In this document: one piece after another, positions 33,014 to 42,074 of the stretch
Numbering within the stretch: position 1 is the stretch's first letter
Layout: every line of letters starts with the position of its first letter
Position numbers and translations under genes: made by a program
NCBI GenBank assembly: GCA_000969725.1
Contig: JXSR01S022447.1
DNA from: Ophiothrix spiculata
Lineage: Eukaryota; Echinodermata; Ophiuroidea; Amphilepidida; Ophiotrichidae
Strand: one strand, 5' to 3'
DNA length: 42,074 nucleotides
The notes under the pieces: model-generated
What the model was told of the DNA's origin: nothing
The model's database searches: none
Seen by the model: the letters and a program-made list of their open reading frames with translations, nothing else

Positions 33014-33144
33014 TTAATTAAAGCTCATATGGAATGATAAGACTCTAATTTGTATACTAATTTTGTGGTGCTTATAATAGCAAAATTTTGTCAACGTTTT
33101 TATTTGAAAGCAATTTAATTTTTAATAAGGAATTTGATTATCAG

Positions 33145-33242
33145 TACGCAAGATCTCATCATAAATCTTATTGTAACTACGCAAGATTTCATCATAAATC
33201 TTATTGTAGCTACGCAAGATTTCATCATAAATCTAATTGTAT
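33145..33242. repeat. three tandem 33-bp repeats
   Basis: The unit TACGCAAGATTTCATCATAA + ATCTTATTGTAAC occurs three times with few mismatches. Because 33 is a multiple of three, a plus-strand frame stays open across it, but there is no sign that it is coding. Confidence 0.9.
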
Positions 33243-33647
33243 TTAGGATTTTTGATTCAATATTTAGTAATACAAAGTTTTGTAAACTTCCAGAGCTCTA
33301 TAACAAAGTTCAGCAATCCTAGTATATAGCAATACAGCATACAATAACAAAAAAACATTTCTGTTGTGTAAATAATTTTTCTTTTCACCACACAATTTCT
33401 TATTGATTTGAGACCACACTTTTGATCAACGCACTTAGCAGAAATGAGTTTTGCTCAATTTCCTTCTACAAAAGTTAATACTGGACTTATAGTTCTGAAA
33501 TTTGGAAAGATGGAAAAACTGACTTCACTGACTAAGTCCAAGAGAAAAGTGCCTGCTGTGGTCTAAACCATAACATCCCAACAAAATTATGAAGACAAAG
33601 TTAAAGGACTAGACAAAAGTGTCCAGCACACAAACATACAAACTTAC

Positions 33648-33781
33648 TTTCCCTTCAGAAGCCTCCCATTTCTTGTTGGTGATGAAGGTGCACTGCCTTT
33701 CCTCAAAAGGTCTCTTGCTACTTCTTTGACAGCACCTAGGGTTCTCTCTTTTAGCTCCTGGCTGGGTGAAACACATCGCTC
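33648..33781 (-). CDS. exon 5
   Basis: The acceptor TTGTTCAACCCAG and donor GGGAAA|GTAAGT bound a 134-bp phase-0 exon. It reads ERCVSPSQELKERTLGAVKE, then VARDLLRKGSAPSSPTRNGR and LLKG. The first half (QELKERTLGAVKEVARDLLR) looks like an amphipathic helix, and the rest is a basic Ser/Pro linker with SSP and TRNGR. The family is not recognised. Confidence 0.9.
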
Positions 33782-34472
33782 CTGGGTTGAACAATATGTA
33801 TGAAAAAAGAATAACATAGGGCTTTTAATATTGTTGTTTGATTGATATTGAACTTGAAGCTTTGGTCTAGGGCTGTTCGACAAAGCTAATTAACATCATG
33901 CAATTTACAGCCAGAGTCTTGGTAAAATCAGTTCACAATGGCTGGCATTACCATCATGTGGCCATGAGTTTCAATGGGCACATCTCCACTTAGAGTATGG
34001 AGTTAATTGTAAAATTAAGTCATGTTTGCACAATGGTACTGCGCTCGCTTGCAGTGCAGAAGGTCATGCCAAATGTTGAAGGTGATTAAAATTCTATTGG
34101 ACAATGAACTAACCGCTAATTGTCTCGTGGAAACCCTGAGAAACTCAGGGAGCTGATCTGGGCAGCGATGGTGCATATGTCGGTTGATCAAGGCTCAGCA
34201 CCCACAAAGGTTGCTGCAGAACCTGAAATGATGCTTGGTGCGAAATAGAGCTTATTTGGGCCACAGTGGTCAGCAAACACCAGTAAAATGTTTGCTGAGC
34301 AAGTGTGGAATTACTAAATCAGGGAGGCATAGCGCACAATAAATCCTCTGTATTTATATATTAAATTACTCTCGCTGAAACATTATACCATGGCTAAATT
34401 TTCAATTTTGTTTTAAAAACAAACAAATCTCTGGCCTTGATTTTCATTTTGGGAGTTAAGTTACTGAGTACA

Positions 34473-34507
34473 ACCAGGAAAGTTGAGACTTTCTCAACTT
34501 TCCTGGT
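34473..34507. repeat. perfect 16-bp hairpin
   Basis: ACCAGGAAAGTTGAGA pairs perfectly with TCTCAACTTTCCTGGT around a 3-base loop (CTT). The flanks also share GTACAAC/TACAAC. In the middle of an intron it is unlikely to be a bacterial-style terminator. It may be a tiny foldback remnant. Confidence 0.85.
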
Positions 34508-35099
34508 ACAACACATCAATTTGTTAAAGTCTTATTTATTGATTGAAGAAAACCTTTACGGTACTAAAATATATCAAGCAGTACAATTGATTGAAGAATA
34601 AAAAATCAAATCAAATCAATGCATAATAGGTTAGATGTTTTTGCTGATAATTCACCGGACAACTAAATATGTACATAGTCAATTTTTTACAGCATTTTGT
34701 CATAAAATGTTGTTATTGCAAATTAGTGACATAAAACATCGCCTAAAACATATCTTGAGCAATTCATGAAAATTTCCAGTGAATGTTTTGTGTTCAATTT
34801 GCATGACCGAAAAATACTACAGTTTATGGCTACAAATAATCAATTCAGTCACTTTAACTATTTGTTTTGCATGGTCAAGAATATCAATTAATCAATTGTC
34901 TTTTCATTATTCACTTTAATCATCAATTTATTGTTCTAATCAATTGACATTGAGCCATTTGTGAAGATGAAGTAAATTGTCCATGACAAATTATTTGGGT
35001 TTCCATTTTGCATTAGGCTAGGTATCATGAAGCTGGCTACTTGCAACTCAGACAAATTATTTTTAATTACAAGTATTTAATCGCTGAATGCAGTGGGGT

Positions 35100-35470
35100 T
35101 TGAACCCCACCCTTTTTATTTTAACATATCCTTTTTATCCAGACACCCTTTATACTGAAAGTTCTTTGAACCCACCCTTTTTAGAAACTTTGATATGTTT
35201 TTCAAACTGATTCTGAATTCATCCCACTTTGGTTCATTAATTAAGCCAAGCTCAGCAATGTGGAAAACATAAATGTTGACAACAAGATCTATGATAATAT
35301 ACTCATTCTGATTCTATGATTTTCTCAACATAATTTCAATTTTAGACACAGGGTAAACATCCCACCCTTTTTAGTTCAGACCTACATTTTTATCAAGGCA
35401 CTCTTTATAATGGAAATTCTCTGAAACCCAACCTTTTGACAAATTTTGGATTTCTCTAGACCCATCCTTT
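35100..35470. repeat. degenerate CCACCCTTTTTA repeat cluster
   Basis: The motif ACCC[A]CCCTTTTTA, or close forms, recurs about six times (near 35108, 35147, 35172, 35362, 35428 and 35460), with intervening AGACACCCTTTATA and TGAACCC blocks. It resembles the interior of a decayed MITE. Confidence 0.5.
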
Positions 35471-35939
35471 CTACAGCGTGTCGTGCATATAGTGTATCAA
35501 ATCGATCATCAAATCACACAGCAACAGAACAGACAAATCCCGCAAGCTCACAAGTATCGCATGAGTTGCGTTTGAACTTTAACCTCGGCGCACCACACGC
35601 GTAAAAATGAAAAGGTTTTCTTCAGGCGAGTATAGTACACCAAATGTGTTATTAATGTCGTATTACAACCACTTGTCCAGTGCCACTATTGGTTTTCCAA
35701 CAAGCCCTTGAAATTAATAGATGCCCTCACTTCTAAAATGTTGATAAATCATTATACTCTATGATAGAAACAACATACAGCTTTATTACTGTTTTTGGAA
35801 TGCTGGTGGTAAGGTGATACATAAGGTGAGGACCAATACACTGTAGTTCCATCTTGTGTCAGAGTCTAATCATAATGGCTGGTGACCAAATTAAGCCACT
35901 GTCACTGACCCTTGGCTCTGACACTACCTACCAACCAGT

Positions 35940-36162
35940 GTTCCTGCTAAGGTTTTTGAGCTTGCACCAATTCAATTAATTATAACAAAGTTGGAGAGGT
36001 GTTTGTGCCAAAATCATCAGCTGAGGGCTGTCACTTGGAAAACAAAGCAAGAAAAGGCATCCTTTTCAAACATTGACAGAAACCCATTGCGCCAATTTCT
36101 ATGCCTCCTGTGCTAATGGCCCGGCCAATGACGTGCCATACAGCCTTATATTTAGCAGGAAC
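35940..36162. repeat. TIR element with GTTCCTGCTAA ends
   Basis: GTTCCTGCTAA (35940-35950) is inverted as TTAGCAGGAAC (36152-36162). The left tip CAGTGTTCCTGC has a hAT-like start, but the right tip lacks the matching CACTG and no target duplication was found. Confidence 0.55.
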
Positions 36163-36718
36163 ATTAGCTGCTACCAACAGTCATAGTTAACAAGCCATAG
36201 AGTTTCATGCCAAAAGGTGAGCTGACAATTCTTGCTGTAAGAATCAGTTTTAATTATTGAATCAAAACAACAGTTAAGCTTGACAAATAGATTTTGTGTT
36301 TTAATTATGCATGATTTTGTAAAAGAAGAGAAAGTCATGTCATAAATTACTAACACCAACATCTATGGGATGACCATCACTTAGCCTCTGTTCCACTTGT
36401 TGGAACAACGTCAACTAAGACTTCTTGGAAGAGTTACCTAGAGGATATGCCTTATTGCCTTCCATATTCCAACCATTGGCAAAAGGTGACATCCATTGAT
36501 GTAACAATTACTGGGATTTAATGCAGGAACAACAGAACACAGCACTTGCTGGTTATTGTTGTACATATGATAGAGAAACCTTGCGGTCACCTGCTTTCCA
36601 GCCGATGGACAAAGATGATGTATGGAAAAAAATTATTTGCAAATTGACGAGGCACTTTTCTTTATTTCTCAACATAAACCCAAAGAATGAACCATTTTTT
36701 TTCCATTTTATAACTTAC

Positions 36719-36920
36719 CACAAGCGGTGCTGCATCTGAATCATGTTTGAATGGTTGAGTAACAAGCTGGTTGGGTTTAGCACTGTTGCCTTCTACCGCC
36801 ATGACCGGTGGGAAAGCAGGCGCACGCCTCTTGTCTCCTGCAGGACTCTGATGAGGCCAGAACTTGTTTCCTGATGACCACAAGGATGGAGGTGTAGCTG
36901 CAGACAGGAACGCTGCATTC
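36719..36920 (-). CDS. exon 4
   Basis: The acceptor CCCCCTTCTTGCAG and donor CTTGTG|GTAAGT bound a 202-bp exon. One base completes Lys107, then NAAFLSAATPPSLWSSGNKF, WPHQSPAGDKRRAPAFPPVM and on to DSDAAPLV follow. It is Pro/Ala-rich with two Trp. No domain is recognised. Phases match exons 3 and 5. Confidence 0.92.
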
Positions 36921-38098
36921 CTGCAAGAAGGGGGAAAAAAGACGCTTCAGCGTTTGTCTTGTTACAAAAGCACCAAATTAGTAAACATTTTTTCACAGAA
37001 TTTGATCAACTTCTCCAAAAGATAGTTTGGATACATCAACATTACTTGCGAATAGAACAGCATGAGATTCGTCAACACTTAAAGGGGCAATTCATGATCC
37101 ACATTTCAACCTCAAGGTCACCTCTATCAAAATTGAGTTTTTTTTAGCTAGAATGAATCCTTGACTGGTGTATGTTACAATCCCAAAACCATTCTTTCAA
37201 ATGTGCTTGCATTTTTGTAATTTGCGAAAATGTGTCATTTTGTAATTATTGTCAGGGCCCCGACAATAATTACAGCACAGTAGCCTATGGGGATTTTTAA
37301 AATGCTGAAAAGCTTGTAACTTGAAAACAAATGGTCGGAATCAAGTGATATTTTCAGAATATATTTATGTTGTACTCTTCTTTGTATTTATCCAGAAAAG
37401 AGGTAGGGTCAATGTCACATCTGAATTGCACCTTAAATGTTCAAAACCCAGTATACGGTCCCCATCCAACATAATTGATATAAGTCAAGTCAATAGTGCT
37501 TGTGTTTCACACATTAAACCAGGGTCTAAAATTAAACAAGTACCCATTCTCGCAAAGATTCCCTTGGTGTCAGTAAAAAAGATTTAAAAAGTTTTTGTCT
37601 GACTTTTTCAATTTGTATTTAAGATCTAATACTTGAAAGAGCAACATGGCAGTCATTTTGATTGTTTATTTCCAGATGTGCAAGCGTATCAAAATGATGA
37701 AGAGTTCTTTTGAATTAAAATGGATTCACTTATTCTTAGAAATATTCTGACACTGAAAACAAAAATAATAATAGTTTAATTAGATTTCTTGGTTATGATG
37801 GTAATTCTCTCTATTGAGAAAAGCTAACTTACTGTAAACGGGATTTTTGTGAAGTTTACATTTTTGTGGATCAGCATCTAACAGCTACATGTAACATTAC
37901 ATATCGCAAATATGTTCATTTTATGTGTAGGACAATGTAATGAAGCTTACAACTGATAATTTAACACAGCTCGGAAAGGTCATGATTGTTGAGTTTCGTG
38001 ACAAATTCTACTCGCAAAAACATCAGTTTACAGTAATTCATGCCGCTATGCTGAATCCCATGAATCACTTAGACTAACCTGCTACAAAATAAACTTAC
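36921..38098 (-). other. intron 3
   Basis: The only structure seen is a near-perfect palindrome at 37241-37274 (TGTAATTATTGTC and its inverse around AGGGCCCC). The rest is AT-rich with nothing assignable. Confidence 0.75.
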
Positions 38099-38318
38099 TT
38101 GTGTGTAAAAAATGAGTTATAATTCATTGAAGCTGATGACGCTCTTGAGGAAGGTCTGGATCCCGGCTTCTGACTCTGAGGTGTTTTGCGCCCTCCAATG
38201 GAACTATTCATGCTGTTGTTCAAACCCGCCGGGTCTTTGGCGTATTTCTTTGGTGATCCAGTAAAACGTCTTCCAGTTGATGGTCCGCCGCTACTTTTAA
38301 ATGAGGGTACTTTACCAT
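38099..38318 (-). CDS. exon 3: Ser/Arg/Gly-rich basic segment
   Basis: The acceptor TTTACTTTCCAG and donor CACACAA|GTAAGT bound a 220-bp exon, residues 35-106. It reads GKVPSFKSSGGPSTGRRFTG, then SPKKYAKDPAGL, and a stretch ending GSRPSSRASSASMNYNS. Multiple basic-Ser/Thr-Pro sites (GSPKK, GRKTPQ) and the SRPSSRASS run look like phosphorylation-rich disordered sequence, as in many cytoskeleton-linked proteins. That link is only compositional. Confidence 0.92.
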
Positions 38319-38760
38319 CTGGAAAGTAAAATGATGGTATATAATAATTGTAAATCCATATATGTGAAATCATCCAAAGGTAAAGTGCTCAACCATAAAG
38401 GGAGCTTGCCCTTAAATGATGATATATAGATGTTATCAGGACGAATTATTAGATTAGATTTTGGACGCGCGACTTGAGTTTTTGACTACCACCTGTTTTG
38501 TAAACTTAAGGAAACCAAAAAATGCTACCCATTTCTTAACAACTTTTGACTTAAACATGCATTATCTAGACCATTTTTGCCATGTTAATTGCACTATTTT
38601 GACAACCGATAGGTAAACCAACAGAAAAATTGGTTAAAAAATGGTCAGTTTTGAAAAATGCAACCATTATGTAAACCATTTTTCACATTTTTGAATGCAA
38701 CCGTTCTTGCCCACGCGTCCGTACCGTATAACCATCTTTCCACTGAGTACCCTCCCCCCA

Positions 38761-38818
38761 GACTGGTTACTGGTGCCAACCCATCTTTTTGAGACTGGTT
38801 ACTGGTGCCAACCCACCT
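38761..38818. repeat. direct repeat, period 32 bp
   Basis: GACTGGTTACTGGTGCCAAC followed by CCA occurs at 38761 and again at 38793. Confidence 0.85.
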
Positions 38819-39230
38819 TCTGAAAATGTTTTTGCACTAAAACTCATCATCAATTAAAAAAATGTTGTAACTATAATAATATAATTTACCAGAAGGATCT
38901 AAGACTATACAGCAGGCGTGACATCAAAAATTCAAAGTGTACAATCTTGGCCTTGTCATTCTTGCACAATTTTGCAGCAAATACAACAAGCCAATATGTT
39001 GTGATGGTCAACAACATGCCATTTTCAGTTCAAGTGAATTCACCTTTTTCTCTGTGATTTTCGGAACCATTGCAGTAGTAATACAATAGCATTTTTATAG
39101 TGCCTTTTAACCGAATATACTAGGATACAAAGCGCTAATGACCCAAGACACCCGAAACTCATTGGTGCAAAACTAGGGAAGTCCCACTATGCTAACCCGC
39201 TTCCTTATGCACATGCAAATGTGTTATGCA

Positions 39231-39541
39231 GGCCCGTAGCCAGGAATTTTTCAAGGGGGGTGCGGATTTTCAAAAAGTGGACCTTTTGGAGGAAAAATTT
39301 TCGTTTTGGTCGACCCTAAACTAATTTTAGTAGTTTTGACAAAGTGACAAGCAAAAAAAAAAAGGTTTTCAGTTGTTTTCCAAGCATTTAGTGTAGTATT
39401 TTAATAAAAAAACGACCTATATTTCCGTGTTTTGGTGCTTTAGGTGTTCTTTTGGTAGACATTTAGGGAATTTTTGTGGACCTTTTTTGTAGGTTGTCAA
39501 ATTGAGGGGCCCCCGACGCAACCCCCTGGCTACAGACTTGG
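39231..39541. repeat. element with CCCGTAGCCAGG…CCTGGCTACAG ends
   Basis: GGCCCGTAGCCAGG at the left is inverted as CCCTGGCTACAGACTTGG at the right. AAGGGGGGTGCG and a GGGGCCCCCGACGCA block lie just inside. The same type of end (GTGGCGTAGCCAGGGG) opens at 41879 near the window edge. The interior repeats TTTTGGT/GACCTTTT motifs. Confidence 0.65.
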
Positions 39542-39652
39542 TGTTAATAAGCAACACCTCAAAATTGCAGGAAAATCTTCACTGTAACTCGTTGGGGTAC
39601 ATCTTTTAAAACTTTAGTGTAACTCTCCACAAAGGCTAGGTAGAAGCCTGGA

Positions 39653-39994
39653 GTAAAGAAGTCCAGTCTTATTGGGTTAGCATTTTTCCCAATTTTTTTT
39701 GAGATTTTGGTACCAAATTGTTTGGTACCAAAATCATTACCCATGTGAAATCTTACGAATGGAAAAAAACAACCCATTTCATAGATGTATAGGTGAAAAT
39801 ATGTAAACTAAGGTAGCCATAAAATTATCAACACATCGTTACATGTAAGTAGGCAACTACAAAATACAAAATTGCTCATAAGATCAAAATGAATGAGCCG
39901 ATTTAAGTGAAATTTGAAATTGAAACAAGTGGTTATTTTTTATATGACAGTAAAAACTAAAACTTCAATTTGAAAAATTGACCCATGCACCTTT
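39653..39994 (+). repeat. MITE, AAAGGANCATGGTCC family, copy 3 (diverged)
   Basis: The interior GAGATTTTGGTACCAAA and ACCCATGTGAAAT match the 15227-15551 element in the same orientation. The ends (TAAAGAAGTCCAG and CATGCACCTTTAA) are weakly conserved. Confidence 0.55.
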
Positions 39995-40157
39995 AACTTT
40001 CAAGCTAACTTAACAGCTTGTAAAAATAGCTGCTGAAGCATTTAACTTGAAATAAGCACTTGCTTAAAATTCTTGGGGTAACATGCTATTTAATCCTCTT
40101 TTTTAAAACTTGTCTTTTTTAAAACTTACTAATAAAAACTTATTTTTGAAAACTTAC

Positions 40158-40209
40158 CTACAACTACTTTGTCAACTGGTAGGGTATCAACACTCAGGAA
40201 AGGAGGAGG
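40158..40209 (-). CDS. exon 2
   Basis: The acceptor ACTTTTCAG and donor GTAG|GTAAGTT bound a 52-bp phase-0 exon reading PPPFLSVDTLPVDKVVV, with one base of Asp34. It is short, so the call leans on the strong donor and the correct phase with exon 3. The domain is not recognised. Confidence 0.82.
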
Positions 40210-40741
40210 CTGAAAAGTAAAAGGATCGTTTGACAAAAATAATAATGTACAGCATCATGAGGCACTGTAAGACAAAATACATTTGCAGAAATAAAATTTC
40301 ACTTGAATTTGAGCCTCTCATCATTGCATCTTATTTTCACATTTTTGAATTTTACTGCAAATTTCTTTATTTTTTAAAGGTTTTGAGGAGATTTTTTGCT
40401 TTTTTATTTTTTTCCTTACATCGAGAGATAAAAAGAGGGAAAAAATTTGTCTGCTAAGTGGCCGAAAAAAAATAAAAATAAATAGTGACCTAAAAACGTA
40501 CCGTAATTTAAAAAATTTCCGCGTAGCGCATAGCCTTTTTGACTAAAAAAAAGTGTAGCGCTTAGGGTTTTGGGCCTAAGGAAGCTGAGACACAAGTTCT
40601 TTTTTGGGGGGGCCTAACTTGTGTGCTCAGTTTGCTAATGGAATCAATGTGCATTATTTTTTAATGTTAAACCCAGCTGTCCCACGGTACTATCCCACCT
40701 CCATCCTAGACCGATCGAATCAGTAATATATATCTTCTAAC
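40210..40741 (-). other. intron 1
   Basis: It includes the second copy of the 1811-2134 repeat at about 40480-40625. Nothing else is supported. Confidence 0.65.
40480..40625. repeat. partial copy of the 1811-2134 element, inverted
   Basis: GCGCTTAGGGTTTTGGGCCT and AAGCTGAGACACAAGTTCTT are the reverse complement of motifs at 1827-1867. The G-run and CCTAA at 40607-40618 match the terminal AGGCC-type end. Confidence 0.6.
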
Positions 40742-40808
40742 CTCAGGAGAGGGAAGAGCTTGAATTACATTCGATGGAACTACCTCCATCCAACAACTTG
40801 CACTTGTA
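40742..40808 (-). CDS. exon 1 (first visible; possible start Met)
   Basis: The acceptor TTGACTTTTCTAG and donor CCTGAG|GTTAGA bound a 67-bp exon. The frame that feeds exon 2 reads TSASCWMEVVPSNVIQALPS then PE. The Met (ATG within TTGGATGG) could be the translation start, giving 1307 residues. The good acceptor and the open frame before the Met equally allow further upstream exons beyond the window. The donor is weaker than the others, so this exon is the least certain. Confidence 0.6.
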
Positions 40809-40933
40809 CTAGAAAAGTCAAGAAATAGCTGACAACTGATCGGGCAACTGATATACAGTGTGTCCGAGAAAAAAGGAAACCGAGATTTAAGCCCTCTGTT
40901 CTTTGACATGGTTAAGTGGTTTGGAACACTCTT

Positions 40934-41655
40934 TTAAGGGCACAGTTAACCCCTTATTTTCTGAAATATTGTATGCCTTGTAACTCAGCAACCGATAAGT
41001 TACCCCATATAAAGTATACATTTATAGATGTGGATTTTCATGTAGAAGATGATGGTTAGGTCAGTTTTGGACCAAAATGCATGATTTTGGACCAAGGTCC
41101 CAAAAACCCTTGTTCTTGGACCACTATATTTACAAACAACCTAACTAAATTTTGAAAAAATAAAAGTTGGACCTCGGATGCTTTTTAGAATCTAGAAACA
41201 CATGTTTAGGAACGCATTTCTCAAATTTTTGATTTTTACCTTACTTTTTGAAATATTGCCAAAATTAGGCCTAAAATAGGCCAAAAATGACCAAAAAATC
41301 ATTTTGGGCCAATTTTGGACCTATTTTTGGCAATATTTCAAAAAGTAAGTCAAATATCAAAAATTTGAGAAATGCGTTCCTAGACACGTGTTTCTTGATT
41401 CCAAAAAGCATTCGGGGTATAACATTTATTTTTTCAAAATTTAGTTAGGTTGTTTACAAATTAATGGTCCAAGAACATGGGTTTTTTGGACCTCGGTCCA
41501 AAATCATACATTTTGGTCCAAAACTGACCTAACCATCATCTTCTACATGAAAATCCACATCTAAAAATGTATACTTTTATATGGATTTACTTATCGGCTG
41601 CTGAGTTACAAAGCATGAAATATTTCAGAAAATGAGGGGTTAACTGTGCCCTTAA
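40934..41655. repeat. foldback element of about 720 bp with about 355-bp arms
   Basis: The left end TTAAGGGCACAGTTAACCCC and right end GGGGTTAACTGTGCCCTTAA are perfect inverse copies. The match continues with scattered mismatches to the centre near 41295 (CCTAAAATAGGCC / GGACCTATTTTTGGC). Both arms carry CTTATCGG, ATCATCTTCTACATGAAAAT and GGTCCAAAAT-type stretches. The whole element can fold into one hairpin. No coding capacity is seen. Confidence 0.9.
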
Positions 41656-41878
41656 TAGATTAATGCACTCAATAAAGTTCTCCAACAATACCTAATACTC
41701 CTACATTGTTTAATTACAGACAATTTCATAAAATTGTGGATCTTATGCCTTTGTACCACTTTTTTGTAAAGTTAATGTCTTGCTCATGGTGTGCTTGAAG
41801 CCGTCTCGCAATATGGACTCATTTTTGGATTTCATTGAAAATTAAGCAAGTGATTTTTGGGTGTTTCGTGTCTGTGAC

Positions 41879-42074
41879 AGTGGCGTAGCCAGGGGTGGGC
41901 AAGGTGGGCGAAATGCCCACCTCGGATTTTTTTTTGAGAAAAATAAAGGGGGCAGGAAATTGCCGTTTTTCCATAAAACTACGACAATTAAAGCTGAAAA
42001 TTGCTAAAAATTAGGTTGAAAACTTCATAAAGCACAATATTTGGCGGTTTTTCTTGAAAAACCCAGCCGAGTCG
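41879..42074. repeat. element with GTGGCGTAGCCAGG end, cut by the window edge
   Basis: CAGTGGCGTAGCCAGGGGTG is followed by GGCAAGGTGGGCGAAATGCC. This is the same kind of terminus as at 39231, so it probably belongs to a related family. The other end lies beyond the window. Confidence 0.5.

Larger units (their letters stand above)
32389..33647 (-). other. intron 5
   Basis: It contains the second TIR/tRNA-like element (32754-33013) and a 33-bp triplicate (33145-33242). Nothing else is supported. Confidence 0.75.
33782..36718 (-). other. intron 4
   Basis: It holds a perfect hairpin (34473-34507), a degenerate CCACCCTTTTTA-type repeat zone (about 35100-35470) and a TIR element (35940-36162). 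A non-AT-rich stretch at about 34040-34330 has no clear identity. The rest is plain AT-rich DNA. Confidence 0.7.
38319..40157 (-). other. intron 2
   Basis: It holds a 32-bp direct repeat (38761-38818), a TIR element (39231-39541) and a third AAAGGANCATGGTCC-type element (39653-39994). The rest shows nothing assignable. Confidence 0.7.
40809..42074. other. upstream flank of the large gene
   Basis: No exon or promoter is identified here. The stretch is dominated by a foldback (40934-41655) and the start of an element at 41879. A motif GTGTGTCCGAGAAAAAAGGA at 40858 resembles the ends of some animal DNA elements but has no partner here. 41656-41878 shows nothing. Confidence 0.6.

Noticed and set aside
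33145..33242. CRISPR-like or protein-coding repeat
   Set aside because: Three direct 33-bp units have no spacers and lie in a eukaryotic intron. The open frame is a by-product of the unit length.

Overview
This window looks like nuclear DNA from an intron-rich, AT-rich eukaryote. It has long introns, GT-AG splice sites, many short inverted-repeat elements (MITEs), tRNA-derived SINEs and a broken non-LTR retrotransposon. The repeat styles resemble those of marine invertebrate deuterostomes (echinoderms, hemichordates, amphioxus). That placement is an inference from memory, not a search. No bacterial-type operon is present.

One gene fills most of the window, on the minus strand. I rebuilt it from 14 exons between about 40808 and 6545. 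All 13 internal junctions keep the reading frame. Together they give 1314 codons including the stop, or 1307 residues if the Met in the first visible exon is used. The 5' end may lie beyond position 42074. Exons 1-7 (40808 to 30405) encode a basic, Ser/Pro/Arg-rich tail. Exon 8 (27420-24967) is a single 2.45 kb exon encoding a long acidic, Asn/Gln/Asp-rich disordered region with a Cys cluster near its end. Exons 9-14 (20773 to 6545) encode a gamma-glutamylcyclotransferase (GGCT/AIG2)-fold domain at the C-terminus. The catalytic Glu position holds Met and the substrate-loop motif is changed, so the domain may be a binding module rather than an enzyme.

The most unusual feature is that exons of the GGCT part were copied in place. 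Exon 12 has three tandem truncated copies plus a fragment. Exon 13 has two 5'-part copies, each split by a MITE. The terminal exon 14 has three decayed copies in the presumed 3' UTR. Exon 10 may have one decayed copy.

A second gene probably ends at the left edge: a short plus-strand terminal exon (26-135) is convergent with the large gene. The 6.4 kb between the two genes, and the introns, are full of repeats. These include a 1.9 kb hAT-type element with an 8-bp target duplication, two Harbinger-type MITEs with 3-bp TTA/TAA duplications, a roughly 720 bp foldback, two elements that combine TTAGGG-like inverted ends with a tRNA-like core, and several SINE families.
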